DNA of 64,000 bases from Butyricicoccus pullicaecorum (lineage in GTDB: Bacteria > Bacillota > Clostridia > Oscillospirales > Butyricicoccaceae). The notes under the pieces are model-generated. The model saw nothing but the letters and a program-made list of their open reading frames with translations, was not told where the DNA came from and searched no databases. The stretch spans positions 62,001-126,000 of the forward strand of contig JAGZIY010000003.1 of assembly GCA_018365995.1 (NCBI GenBank), in the 5' to 3' direction. Below, in pieces: positions 7,878 through 16,270 of the stretch. Made by a program: the position numbers and the translations under genes. Every line of letters starts with the position of its first letter. Within the stretch, counting starts at the first letter, position 1.

Positions 7878-8230
7878 AAGAATCCTCCTTTACTGATACA
7901 TTGGTCTGCGTTTTTGAAAGGGGCGGTATAGGTGTTCAGCCCCTTATGATAGTTAAAATTATACGCAGAGAAATTCTAAAATCAATATACAAGCATCACA
8001 AAAAATAATAATTTTTTTGTTTATGTTTAATAATCTGTATTTCATACATTGTGAAATGTTTGAGCAAGACAGAGGAATTATAAAATTGATATAGAAAATT
8101 AGTGAAAATAATAAAACATTTTGTGTATATAGAACAATGAATCGGCTGCTAAAAAGCAAAAAATATGATAGAATTTTATGGTGAAATGTCAATTTATGTA
8201 TTGAAAATGGATATTTTCGGTGTAAGGGGC
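7878..8230. other. AT-rich intergenic region
   Basis: Divergent spacer between the membrane pair and the LacI-type regulator. It is strongly AT-rich with many short frames that lack ribosome binding sites. I see no gene, tRNA or convincing structured RNA here; promoters of the minus-strand pair presumably lie in it. Confidence 0.6.
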
Positions 8231-8260
8231 TTGCTCAAAGCGGTGAGATAGGGGTATAAT
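8231..8260 (+). promoter_or_regulatory. Probable promoter of the lacI-type gene
   Basis: TTGCTC at 8231-8236 and a perfect TATAAT at 8255-8260 are 18 bp apart. The start of transcription would be near 8267, just before the palindrome at 8281. Confidence 0.6.
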
Positions 8261-8280
8261 GGAACAAACATAGTTCGTGA

Positions 8281-8291
8281 TTTTACTAAAA
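8281..8291. promoter_or_regulatory. Palindrome TTTTACTAAAA, probable operator (autoregulation)
   Basis: A perfect odd palindrome (TTTTA-C-TAAAA) lies in the leader of the LacI-type gene, 12 bp before its start codon. The identical 11-mer sits inside the galK promoter. This sharing suggests it is the binding site of the regulator encoded here; that is inference. Confidence 0.55.
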
Positions 8292-8303
8292 GGATGGAAC
8301 ACT

Positions 8304-9332
8304 ATGGCGACATTAAAAGAGCTCGCAGAATATACAGGGTTTTCGATTGCGACAATTTCGCGTGTGCTGAACAACGATCCGACGATGAGTGTGAGTGAAT
8401 CAACACGTGCTGCGATTCTGGAAGCGGCAGGAAAGCTGCATTATAAATCATCTTCGCGCCAGCGTCGTATGCGTGTGATGCACAGTAAGCAGCTGCGGTT
8501 TGCTATTGCAGAGATGCTTTCTCCAGCAGAGCAACTGGCAGATCCCTATTATTTATACCTCAAAAATTATGCAGTGCAGCGCTGCCGAGATTTAGGCTTT
8601 GCGCTGGTGCATCTACAAGAACATCAGGGTATTTATGAGCAAGATATGGCAGGAAGGGTCGACGGTGTTTTGGCAATTGGCATCTTTTCAGAGGAGCAAA
8701 TCAAGGCGCTGTCTCATGTGTCAGACAATCTATTGTTTTTGGATTCCTCTCCCGATGAATTGCGCTTTGATTCGGTCGTTTTGAATTTTCAGCTTGGTGT
8801 AGAACAGGCTGTCGATTATTTGCTGATGCATGGTCACAGGGAAATTGGCTTTTTGGGACCTTGCCGGAAGTTGGACCAGAAGAAACGCCCTGCACTTGAG
8901 GTGCGCCGTGAAATCTTTATTCGCTACATGGAGGAGAAGGGGCTGTTTCAGTCGGAATATCTGTTTGATGCGCCGATGACAGCGGCTGACGCCCGTGCAC
9001 TTTTGTCCGAACGTCTCAATCAGGGGGCGCCGATGCCAACGGCGATCCTCGCTGCAAATGAGGAGGCTGCGATTGGGGCAGCGGGGGCACTCAGGGAACA
9101 GGGAATGTCCATTCCAGATGATCTTTCTATTATCAGCTTTAATGATACACCACTTTCGGCATTGACCGATCCGCCGCTTACCAGCATCAGTACCCATGTG
9201 GAGGCAATGAGCGCGACAGCAATTGAACTGCTGGCGCGCAGGGCAACGACCACATCTAAACTCCTTCCCCTGAAGATTGTGGTACCGCCAACCCTAAACG
9301 CACGAGAAAGTGTAAAGAAATACTCACTTTGA
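8304..9332 (+). CDS. LacI/GalR-family transcriptional regulator
   Basis: 342 residues. An N-terminal LacI helix-turn-helix (MATLKELAEYTGFSIATISRVLNNDP) is followed by a hinge helix and a periplasmic-binding-like sensor domain (ALREQGMSIPDDLSIISFND near the end). Start ATG 8304 follows AAAGGATGG. It sits directly upstream of galKETM in the same direction, and the same palindrome occurs in its own leader and in the galK promoter, so it is likely the galactose repressor. The inducing sugar is unproven. Residues 50-60 (KSSSRQRRMR) are unusually basic for the hinge region. Confidence 0.92.
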   Translation: MATLKELAEYTGFSIATISRVLNNDPTMSVSESTRAAILEAAGKLHYKSSSRQRRMRVMHSKQLRFAIAEMLSPAEQLADPYYLYLKNYAVQRCRDLGFALVHLQEHQGIYEQDMAGRVDGVLAIGIFSEEQIKALSHVSDNLLFLDSSPDELRFDSVVLNFQLGVEQAVDYLLMHGHREIGFLGPCRKLDQKKRPALEVRREIFIRYMEEKGLFQSEYLFDAPMTAADARALLSERLNQGAPMPTAILAANEEAAIGAAGALREQGMSIPDDLSIISFNDTPLSALTDPPLTSISTHVEAMSATAIELLARRATTTSKLLPLKIVVPPTLNARESVKKYSL

Positions 9333-9420
9333 TACAAATAACTGTTCTCTTATCAGGGGACAGTTGTTTTTTTGCACAAAAAAGGCTTGCGATTTTTGTC
9401 ATATCATTCAGTAAAAGAAA

Positions 9421-9449
9421 TTGAATTTTTACTAAAACCCTGTTATACT
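9421..9449 (+). promoter_or_regulatory. galK operon promoter with embedded operator
   Basis: TTGAAT (9421-9426) and TATACT (9444-9449) are 17 bp apart. The palindrome TTTTACTAAAA occupies 9427-9437, starting at the first base of the spacer, an ideal position for repression by blocking RNA polymerase. Confidence 0.7.
9427..9437. promoter_or_regulatory. Palindrome TTTTACTAAAA, probable GalR-type operator
   Basis: Identical to the 11-mer at 8281-8291 and placed between the -35 and -10 boxes of galK. Binding by the adjacent LacI-type protein is inferred from position and identity. Confidence 0.6.
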
Positions 9450-9502
9450 AAAATTAACATATATTGTGATTTTATATTTTTTTTGAAAGGCGGGATCTTA
9501 TT

Positions 9503-10789
9503 ATGAAGAAGCAATCCATCTTGGCGGCTGAGTTAAAGGAAGGTGTGCTGGACGCACGCTTAACCGCAATCTATGGCTGTAAAAAAGCAGGATTACCGCA
9601 CAAGCGTGAGCGCTTGCTGGCACTCATGGATACATTTGAGAAAACCTATGGTGCAGAGCGTGAGGTTGGTCTGTACTCGGCACCGGGGCGCACAGAGATG
9701 GGCGGCAACCATACAGATCATCAGCATGGACGTGTGCTCGCGGCTGCAATTGACTTAGATGCCATTGCCTGCGCAAGCAAAAGCGGTTCTATGACGGCAC
9801 GTGTGCTGTCTGAAGGTTATCCGGAAATTGTGGTGGATCTTTCCGTACAGGAACCACAGAAGGAAGAAGAAGGCACAACCGCGGCACTCATTCGCGGCGT
9901 TGCGGCAAAAATCCATGAAATGGGATATCCAGTTTGTGGATTTGATGCCTGTGTAACCTCTGAGGTGCTGAGCGGCTCCGGTTTGTCCTCGTCCGCCGCA
10001 TTTGAAGTACTCATTGGCGTAATCATCAATGATATGTTCTGTGAGGGTGCGCTGACACAGGTACAGCTTGCGCAGATTGGACAGTATGCGGAAAATGTTT
10101 TCTTTGGCAAGCCCTGTGGTCTCATGGATCAGCTGGCAAGCGCAGTTGGCGGGATTGTCTCAATTGACTTTGAAGATCCGGCAAAGCCGATTGTAAACCG
10201 TTTGGATTACGACCTGTCATCCTCGGGACATGCACTTTGCATCATTGATTCTGGCGCGGATCATGCCGATTTGACCGACGAATATGCAGCCATTCCAAAT
10301 GAAATGAAGCAGGTTGCAGCATTCTTCGGCAAGGAATACCTGCGCGAAATCGAATTTGAGGAATTTTGGGCAAATATTGCAAAAATCCGGAAGCAGACAG
10401 GCGACCGTGCGGTTTTGCGTGCATTCCATTTCTATACAGATAATCTGCTTGCGCTCAAGCAGGCACAGGCGCTGGAAAAGGAAGACTTTTACGTGTTCCT
10501 GACGCTGGTGCAGCATTCCGGAAAGTCTTCCGCAGAGCATTTACAGAATCTGTATTGCAGCAGTCAGCCGGAGGCACAGGCGGTGGTTCTCACTATTGCG
10601 GCAGCACGCAGACTGCTCGAAGGAAAAGGCGCGGTTCGTGTGCATGGAGGCGGATTTGCAGGAACAGTGCAGGCTTATGTACCGTTTGACATGACCGAAG
10701 AATTCCGTCAGGGAATGGAATCTATTTTAGGAGAGGGCTGCTGCCATTTCCTGAGTGTTCGCCCGGGCGGCGGCGTTGTCATTGGATAA
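9503..10789 (+). CDS. galK: Galactokinase
   Basis: 428 residues. It phosphorylates galactose to galactose-1-phosphate with ATP, the first step of the Leloir pathway. GHMP kinase motifs are all present: the galactokinase signature around residues 62-75 (GRTEMGGNHTDHQH), the ATP loop SGSGLSSSAAFEVLIG, and the C-terminal HGGGFAGTVQAYV. Within the signature E65 stands where many galactokinases have GRVNLIGEHTDY-like residues, as in other Clostridia forms. Start ATG follows GAAAGGCGGG. First gene of the gal operon; a MITE-like element lies between it and galE. Confidence 0.95.
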   Translation: MKKQSILAAELKEGVLDARLTAIYGCKKAGLPHKRERLLALMDTFEKTYGAEREVGLYSAPGRTEMGGNHTDHQHGRVLAAAIDLDAIACASKSGSMTARVLSEGYPEIVVDLSVQEPQKEEEGTTAALIRGVAAKIHEMGYPVCGFDACVTSEVLSGSGLSSSAAFEVLIGVIINDMFCEGALTQVQLAQIGQYAENVFFGKPCGLMDQLASAVGGIVSIDFEDPAKPIVNRLDYDLSSSGHALCIIDSGADHADLTDEYAAIPNEMKQVAAFFGKEYLREIEFEEFWANIAKIRKQTGDRAVLRAFHFYTDNLLALKQAQALEKEDFYVFLTLVQHSGKSSAEHLQNLYCSSQPEAQAVVLTIAAARRLLEGKGAVRVHGGGFAGTVQAYVPFDMTEEFRQGMESILGEGCCHFLSVRPGGGVVIG

Positions 10790-10823
10790 CGAAATCCACG
10801 AAAAATAATATTTGTTTTACCTA

Positions 10824-10984
10824 GGGCGTATCTGAAAACAAAGAAATCGACGAATTTTTCGCAGTGCGTGTGCAGATGCAAGGCAAAAAACGCAGGAATC
10901 CTTGGTGGATTTCGAGTGTTTTTCACGCAGCAGATGCCGCTCCTTGTAGAAAAAGACTAGAATTTCGACTTTTCAGACAGCCCC
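10824..10984. mobile_element. MITE-like element in the galK-galE spacer
   Basis: About 161 bp bounded by imperfect inverted ends. The left end starts GGGCGTATCTGAAAA and the right end, read on the minus strand, starts GGGGCTGTCTGAAAA. The ends are flanked by TA on both sides, as left by IS630/Tc1-mariner type insertion. It encodes no protein, which fits a miniature inverted-repeat element. galE keeps its own ribosome binding site (TTGAGGAGG) after the element. No transposase is in the window, and copy number in the genome is unknown to me. Confidence 0.6.
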
Positions 10985-11010
10985 TAACATCTTGAGGAGG
11001 TTTTTTCATT

Positions 11011-12000
11011 ATGGCAGTTCTTGTATTGGGTGGTGCCGGCTATATTGGTTCTCATACAGCACATGCACTTGTTGCAGCAGGGCGTGATGTCGTAGTGGCA
11101 GATAATTTGGAAACAGGATTCCGTGCTGCAGTTCCGGCGCAGGCACGTTTTTATGAAGGTGATATCCGTGACCGCACATTTGTAGATCGTCTGTTTGAAA
11201 ACGAAAAAATTGAGGGTGTCATTCACTTCGCAGCAAATTCACAGGTTGGCGAGAGTATGAAGGATCCGCTTAAGTATTATGACAACAATCTGTGTGGAAC
11301 TAAGACTCTTCTCGACAGCATGGTTGCACACGATGTGGATAAAATCGTGTTCTCATCTACTGCTGCGACTTATGGCGAAGCAGAGCGTATGCCTATTGAG
11401 GAGACAGACCCAACAGAGCCGACAAATTGCTATGGTGAAACCAAGCTCTCCATGGAAAAAATGATGAAGTGGGTTTCTTTGGCACATGGTTTACGCTTTG
11501 TGGCACTGCGCTACTTCAATGCATGCGGCGCACAGCCGGACGGTACGATTGGTGAGGCGCACAATCCGGAAACACATTTGATCCCGCTGATTTTGCAGGT
11601 GCCAAACAATCAGCGCGAGCAGATTGCAATTTTTGGTGATGACTACCCAACGCCAGATGGAACTTGCATACGTGATTACATTCATGTATGTGATCTTGCG
11701 CAGGCACATATTCTGGCGCTCGATTATCTGCTGAAGGGCGGCGAGAATAACGTATTTAATCTAGGCAATGGTGTGGGCTTCTCGGTCAAGGAAGTCATCG
11801 AACAGGCACGTGCAGTAACAGGGCATCCGATTCCAGCAAAAATTGAGGCACGCCGCGCAGGGGATCCAGCACAACTCATTGCTTCTTCGGATAAGGCAAA
11901 GAGCGTGCTCGGCTGGAAGCCACAGTATGATGACCTCCATACCATTATTGAAACAGCTTGGAAATGGCATCAGAATCATCCGCATGGATACAGTGAATAA
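11011..12000 (+). CDS. galE: UDP-glucose 4-epimerase
   Basis: 329 residues, standard length. It interconverts UDP-galactose and UDP-glucose using bound NAD. The Rossmann motif GGAGYIGSH is at residues 7-15. The short-chain dehydrogenase-type catalytic set is present with the Ser/Thr segment SSTAATYG (115-122), Tyr141 and Lys145 (YGETK). The segment RYFNACGA follows. Start ATG follows GAGGAGG. Part of galKETM; 15 nt separate it from galT. Confidence 0.96.
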   Translation: MAVLVLGGAGYIGSHTAHALVAAGRDVVVADNLETGFRAAVPAQARFYEGDIRDRTFVDRLFENEKIEGVIHFAANSQVGESMKDPLKYYDNNLCGTKTLLDSMVAHDVDKIVFSSTAATYGEAERMPIEETDPTEPTNCYGETKLSMEKMMKWVSLAHGLRFVALRYFNACGAQPDGTIGEAHNPETHLIPLILQVPNNQREQIAIFGDDYPTPDGTCIRDYIHVCDLAQAHILALDYLLKGGENNVFNLGNGVGFSVKEVIEQARAVTGHPIPAKIEARRAGDPAQLIASSDKAKSVLGWKPQYDDLHTIIETAWKWHQNHPHGYSE

Positions 12001-12015
12001 GCAGGAGGCACAGAT

Positions 12016-13500
12016 ATGATTGATGTTGCAATTGCAAAGCTTGTACGTTATGCAGAGCAGACTGGTCTCATCGCACCAGAGGATCACACTTGGGCAGTCA
12101 ATACAGTACTGGAGGCTATGCAGCTGGACAGCTATACAGAGCCGCAGCTGGACGATGCCCCCATTGATTTGCCGGCAGTTTTAGACGAACTGTTAGATGA
12201 TGCGCATGCGCGTGGTGTGATGACTGAAAATTCTATCGTATACCGCGATCTTTTTGATACCGCGCTTATGGGACGTCTGACCCCGCCGCCGCGTGAGGTC
12301 ATTGCAAAATTCCGTGCACTTTATGCGCAGGATCCGCTTCGTGCAACCGATTGGTATTATCGCTTTAGTCAGGATACCAATTATATCCGTCGTGACCGTA
12401 TCGCAAAGGATATGCAGTGGAAAACACAGACAGAATATGGCGAAATCGATATTACGATTAACCTTTCAAAGCCGGAAAAGGATCCCAAGGCGATTGCGGC
12501 TGCGCGCAATCTGCCAGCCTCTGCATATCCACAGTGTCAGCTGTGCTATGAGAATGAGGGCTATGCTGGACGTGTCAATCATCCGGCACGCCAGAACCAC
12601 AGAATCATACCAATCACTATTGCGGGCAAGCCATGGTTTATGCAGTATTCGCCCTATGTATATTATAATGAACACTGTATCGTATTTAACGCAGAGCATA
12701 CGCCTATGAAAATTGACCGTGACTGCTTCTGCAAGCTTCTTGACTTTGTGGGGCAGTTTCCACACTATTTTGTAGGCTCGAATGCAGACCTTCCCATTGT
12801 CGGCGGTTCGATTTTGGCACATGATCATTTCCAAGGCGGACGATATACCTTTGCGATGGAAAAAGCACCCATAAAGACACCGCTGACCTTTGCCGATTTT
12901 CCCGAGGTACACGCAGGCATCGTCAAGTGGCCTATGTCTGTGATTCGTCTGACAGCAGCCGATCCACAAAAGCTGATTGCGTTGGGTGACCGTATCTTGA
13001 CAGCATGGCGTGGCTATACCGATGAGAATGCTATGATTCTGGCAGAGACAGATGGCGTACCGCATAACACCATCACACCGATTGCGCGTCGCCGCGGCAC
13101 GGATTATGAATTGGATTTGGTGCTCAGAAACAATCTGACCACAGAGGAACACCCGCTCGGTCTGTATCACCCGCATGCTGAACTGCATCATATTAAGAAA
13201 GAAAACATCGGGCTGATTGAAGTCATGGGTCTGGCTGTGTTGCCGGCACGACTCAAAGAGGAGCTTGCAGTCTTAGGTGAAAAAATGGTGAAGGGCGAGG
13301 ATTTGCGTGCAGACCCGCGCACAGAAGCGCATGCGGATTGGGCAGAAGGCTTTGCTGATGCAGTAACAGCGCAAAATGCCACTGAGGTCATTGAGCGCGA
13401 GGTTGGCAAGGTGTTTGCAACGGTGTTGGAGCATGCGGGTGTATATAAGGATACACAGGCGTTTATTCGCTTTGTGGAAACCGTAGGAGGAAAGGCATGA
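12016..13500 (+). CDS. galT: UDP-glucose--hexose-1-phosphate uridylyltransferase, class II
   Basis: 494 residues, the length of Firmicutes class II GalT rather than the 350-residue E. coli type. It swaps UMP between UDP-glucose and galactose-1-phosphate. Recognisable segments include PLRATDWYYRFSQDTNYIR, PIVGGSILAHDHFQGGRYTF and LYHPHAELHHIKKENIGLIE near the C-terminus. Start ATG follows GCAGGAGGC. Its stop overlaps the galM start (ATGA), so the two are translationally coupled. Confidence 0.96.
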   Translation: MIDVAIAKLVRYAEQTGLIAPEDHTWAVNTVLEAMQLDSYTEPQLDDAPIDLPAVLDELLDDAHARGVMTENSIVYRDLFDTALMGRLTPPPREVIAKFRALYAQDPLRATDWYYRFSQDTNYIRRDRIAKDMQWKTQTEYGEIDITINLSKPEKDPKAIAAARNLPASAYPQCQLCYENEGYAGRVNHPARQNHRIIPITIAGKPWFMQYSPYVYYNEHCIVFNAEHTPMKIDRDCFCKLLDFVGQFPHYFVGSNADLPIVGGSILAHDHFQGGRYTFAMEKAPIKTPLTFADFPEVHAGIVKWPMSVIRLTAADPQKLIALGDRILTAWRGYTDENAMILAETDGVPHNTITPIARRRGTDYELDLVLRNNLTTEEHPLGLYHPHAELHHIKKENIGLIEVMGLAVLPARLKEELAVLGEKMVKGEDLRADPRTEAHADWAEGFADAVTAQNATEVIEREVGKVFATVLEHAGVYKDTQAFIRFVETVGGKA

Positions 13501-14522
13501 TTACATCAGAAGCTTTTGGTCTTACAAAGGATGGAACCCAAGTGACACGATACTGGCTTTCCGATGGCAAATGCCGCGTTGCGGTTTTAACGTATGGCGG
13601 CATCATTCAGACCATCGAAGTGCCAGATAGAGAAGGCAATCCGGTAGATGTTATTTTGGGTTTTGACAGTCCAGCAGGATATGAGGAACAGACCTGCTAT
13701 ATTGGTGCAATGATTGGACGATGCGCCAATCGTATTGGCAGAGGCATGTTTTCTCTGAATGGAAAAGATTACACACTCGCCTGTAATGATAACGGTGTGC
13801 ATCACCTGCATGGCGGTATGGTTGGCTTCGATCAGAAGCACTGGCAGGCTGAGGTACAGGGTGAAATGCTGGTGCTTCGACTGCACAGCAACGATGGAGA
13901 AGAAGGCTATCCCGGCAATTTAGATGTACAGATTTGCTATACACTCAAAGATGGGGCGCTTTCCATTCAGTATGATGCCGATACCGATGCCGATACCCTG
14001 TGCAGCCTGACCAATCACAGCTATTTCAATTTGGCTGGCAAGGGCGATGTGGGTGCACAAAAGCTGTGTATCTATGCGTCCGAATATACACCACTCGGTG
14101 AGGAAGGGATTCCAGATGGTACGCGGGCATCTGTTGCGGGTACCCCAATGGATTTGCGTACCCTGACGCCAATAGGCGCGCACTGGGATGACGATTTTGA
14201 GCAGCTGCGCAAGGCTGGCGGATATGACCATCATTATTGCGTTGATGGCACAGGACTGCGTCTGTTTGCGCAGGCTGTCTGTGAGGAAAACGGGATTCAT
14301 TTGTCGGTGCAATCAGATATGCCGGGTATGCAGCTTTATACCGCAAACTTTTTGGAGGGTATGGGCGGCAAGGCGCGTATAGATTATGGGAGACGTCAGG
14401 CATTCTGTCTGGAGACCCAATTCGTACCAAATCCATCGGCATGGGAACAGGAATTTCAGCCGGTTTTGAGAAAAGGCGAACACTATCAGCATAAAACGAT
14501 TTTTGCATTTTGTGCAGAGTGA
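13497..14522 (+). CDS. galM: Aldose 1-epimerase (galactose mutarotase)
   Basis: 341 residues. It interconverts alpha and beta anomers of galactose so that galactokinase gets its substrate. Expected catalytic residues are visible: His in GVHHLHGG (about 100-106), His in TNHSYFNLAG (about 176) and the Glu in FCLETQFVPN near the C-terminus. ATGA overlap with galT. A strong terminator follows, closing the gal operon. Confidence 0.95.
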   Translation: MITSEAFGLTKDGTQVTRYWLSDGKCRVAVLTYGGIIQTIEVPDREGNPVDVILGFDSPAGYEEQTCYIGAMIGRCANRIGRGMFSLNGKDYTLACNDNGVHHLHGGMVGFDQKHWQAEVQGEMLVLRLHSNDGEEGYPGNLDVQICYTLKDGALSIQYDADTDADTLCSLTNHSYFNLAGKGDVGAQKLCIYASEYTPLGEEGIPDGTRASVAGTPMDLRTLTPIGAHWDDDFEQLRKAGGYDHHYCVDGTGLRLFAQAVCEENGIHLSVQSDMPGMQLYTANFLEGMGGKARIDYGRRQAFCLETQFVPNPSAWEQEFQPVLRKGEHYQHKTIFAFCAE

Positions 14523-14531
14523 GGAAACAGG

Positions 14532-14569
14532 CCGTCAAAAGCACCTTGGGTGTTTTTGACGGTTTTTTT
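14532..14569 (+). terminator. Terminator of the gal operon
   Basis: A 14-bp stem (CCGTCAAAAGCACC with GGTGTTTTTGACGG at 14549-14562) has a 8-nt or shorter loop and is followed by seven T residues. Confidence 0.93.
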
Positions 14570-14668
14570 GTGGATAAGGTAGACAAAAGGAAAGGAATCC
14601 CTTAAACTGGAAAAGAATATTTGGTATTTGATGGAAGTTGAAATGTCGGGAAAGGGAGAAAATGTGTT

Positions 14669-16270
14669 ATGTATACTGTGGTTGTTGCAGATGATGAAAC
14701 CGAACTGCGGCGTTCGCTGATTGCAAAAACACCTTGGGAGGAATGCGGGTTTCAGGTCGTTGGTGAGGCAGAAAATGGTATGGAAGCGCTTGAACTTGTT
14801 GAGCGTTTACAGCCAGATTTGCTGCTCACAGATATTCGTATGCCTTTTTTGTCAGGAATTGCACTTGCCAGAGCGGCGAGAGAAATTCGTCCAGCAATGC
14901 ACATTGCTTTTTTGAGTGGATATGATGATTTTGCGTATGCGCAGCAGGCCATTCAGTACAATATCATTCGATATTTGTTAAAGCCCATCTCATCGGCAGA
15001 ACTTGCAAAAGAGCTTGTAGAAATTCGAGAAAAAATTGATAGAAGGATGCAGGAGGTTACACAGGGAGATACAGAAAGTCTACATCCGCACGACTTTTTA
15101 ATGCCGCTGCTGCTGGGTGCTGATACCGTTTTGGAGCCGGAAAAGAATGAAGCATGGCTGCGTGCGCAGGCAATCGAATGTGGGATCCTATCTGACAGTA
15201 ACGAAAAGCTGCAATATGTGGTACTGGCAACCTTGATTTGTGATGGGGAAAATCGGCCAATCACGACCCGAAGGCATATTCATGCGGTGGATCGTGTGCT
15301 GCATAAATATTTTCGGGCGTTCAGCTGCTTTATAGGTGGACGAGTGATTTCACTCGTTGCTGATAGCGCATTGACCTTGGGAGAATATCTGCATATCGCG
15401 ACAAGCGAGATTTCGCAAACCATTGAACGCGCAACCGGAGAAAAATGTACAGTTGGTGTCAGCCGTCCGGTGCAGAGGCTGTCTGCTTGTCATGGTGCGT
15501 ATCGGGAGGCGCTCGATACCTTTGACTATATGAGCCGAGAAGATGTGGATACGCGATATATTGCAGATTTTCAGCCGGGGCACGCAGTCCAATCGGATTA
15601 TTCTGAGGCTGCTGCACAGCTGGAAAGCCTCATCAAAGGCGGAAAGAACGAGGAGATACATACCTTTTTACAGCAGCAGTTTGATCGTCTGCGCAAGGGT
15701 GCGTGCTCCGGTTTGGAGATCGGTCTGTTGACCGTACAGCTTTTATCGTCTGCCTGCCGCACGGCGGGAGCAGTGGTCGATCCGGAAACAGCCAATACCC
15801 TTTGGCGTGCATCGCCCTTGGCGGAAATTCCATTTACGGCACGGTCTTTGGAGGAAACAGCAAAGAGTATAGAGACATTTTGCTGCCATGTAGCAGAAGC
15901 AATCGTACACCAGTGCCGAGAAAGTGGGGATATTGTCTGTGAGCAGGCGCTGGCTGTCATTCAAAACCGCTATGCAGATACAGCATTATCGCTTGTCACG
16001 CTGAGTGAATCCTTACACATCAGCCCGAATTATCTGTCTGCGCTTATTCGTAAGCATACGGGAGAAACCTTTATCAATTTGCTGACGGCAAAGAGACTGG
16101 ATACAGCAAAAGAGCTGCTGCAATGTACGCGGCTTAAGGTAATGGAAATTGCAGAGCGTTGTGGTTATACCGACCAGCATTATTTTAGCTATTGCTTCAA
16201 AAAGCGATTTGGTATTTCTCCGCTTACCCTGCGCCGACAGCAGAGCGGGGAGGGTGGATATGAAAAATAA
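14669..16270 (+). CDS. Response regulator, YesN type (receiver + AraC HTH)
   Basis: 533 residues. The receiver domain (1-120) has the acidic pocket ADDE and phospho-acceptor Asp55 in LLLTDIRMP, with the Lys of YLLKPIS. The middle part is a long unassigned linker. The C-terminus is an AraC-type double helix-turn-helix (SLVTLSESLHISPNYLSALI and EIAERCGYTDQHYFSYCFKK). It overlaps the downstream histidine kinase start by 11 nt. Its likely target is the mglBAC-type operon 3 kb downstream, because the system includes a sugar-binding lipoprotein; that link is inferred. Confidence 0.93.
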   Translation: MYTVVVADDETELRRSLIAKTPWEECGFQVVGEAENGMEALELVERLQPDLLLTDIRMPFLSGIALARAAREIRPAMHIAFLSGYDDFAYAQQAIQYNIIRYLLKPISSAELAKELVEIREKIDRRMQEVTQGDTESLHPHDFLMPLLLGADTVLEPEKNEAWLRAQAIECGILSDSNEKLQYVVLATLICDGENRPITTRRHIHAVDRVLHKYFRAFSCFIGGRVISLVADSALTLGEYLHIATSEISQTIERATGEKCTVGVSRPVQRLSACHGAYREALDTFDYMSREDVDTRYIADFQPGHAVQSDYSEAAAQLESLIKGGKNEEIHTFLQQQFDRLRKGACSGLEIGLLTVQLLSSACRTAGAVVDPETANTLWRASPLAEIPFTARSLEETAKSIETFCCHVAEAIVHQCRESGDIVCEQALAVIQNRYADTALSLVTLSESLHISPNYLSALIRKHTGETFINLLTAKRLDTAKELLQCTRLKVMEIAERCGYTDQHYFSYCFKKRFGISPLTLRRQQSGEGGYEK

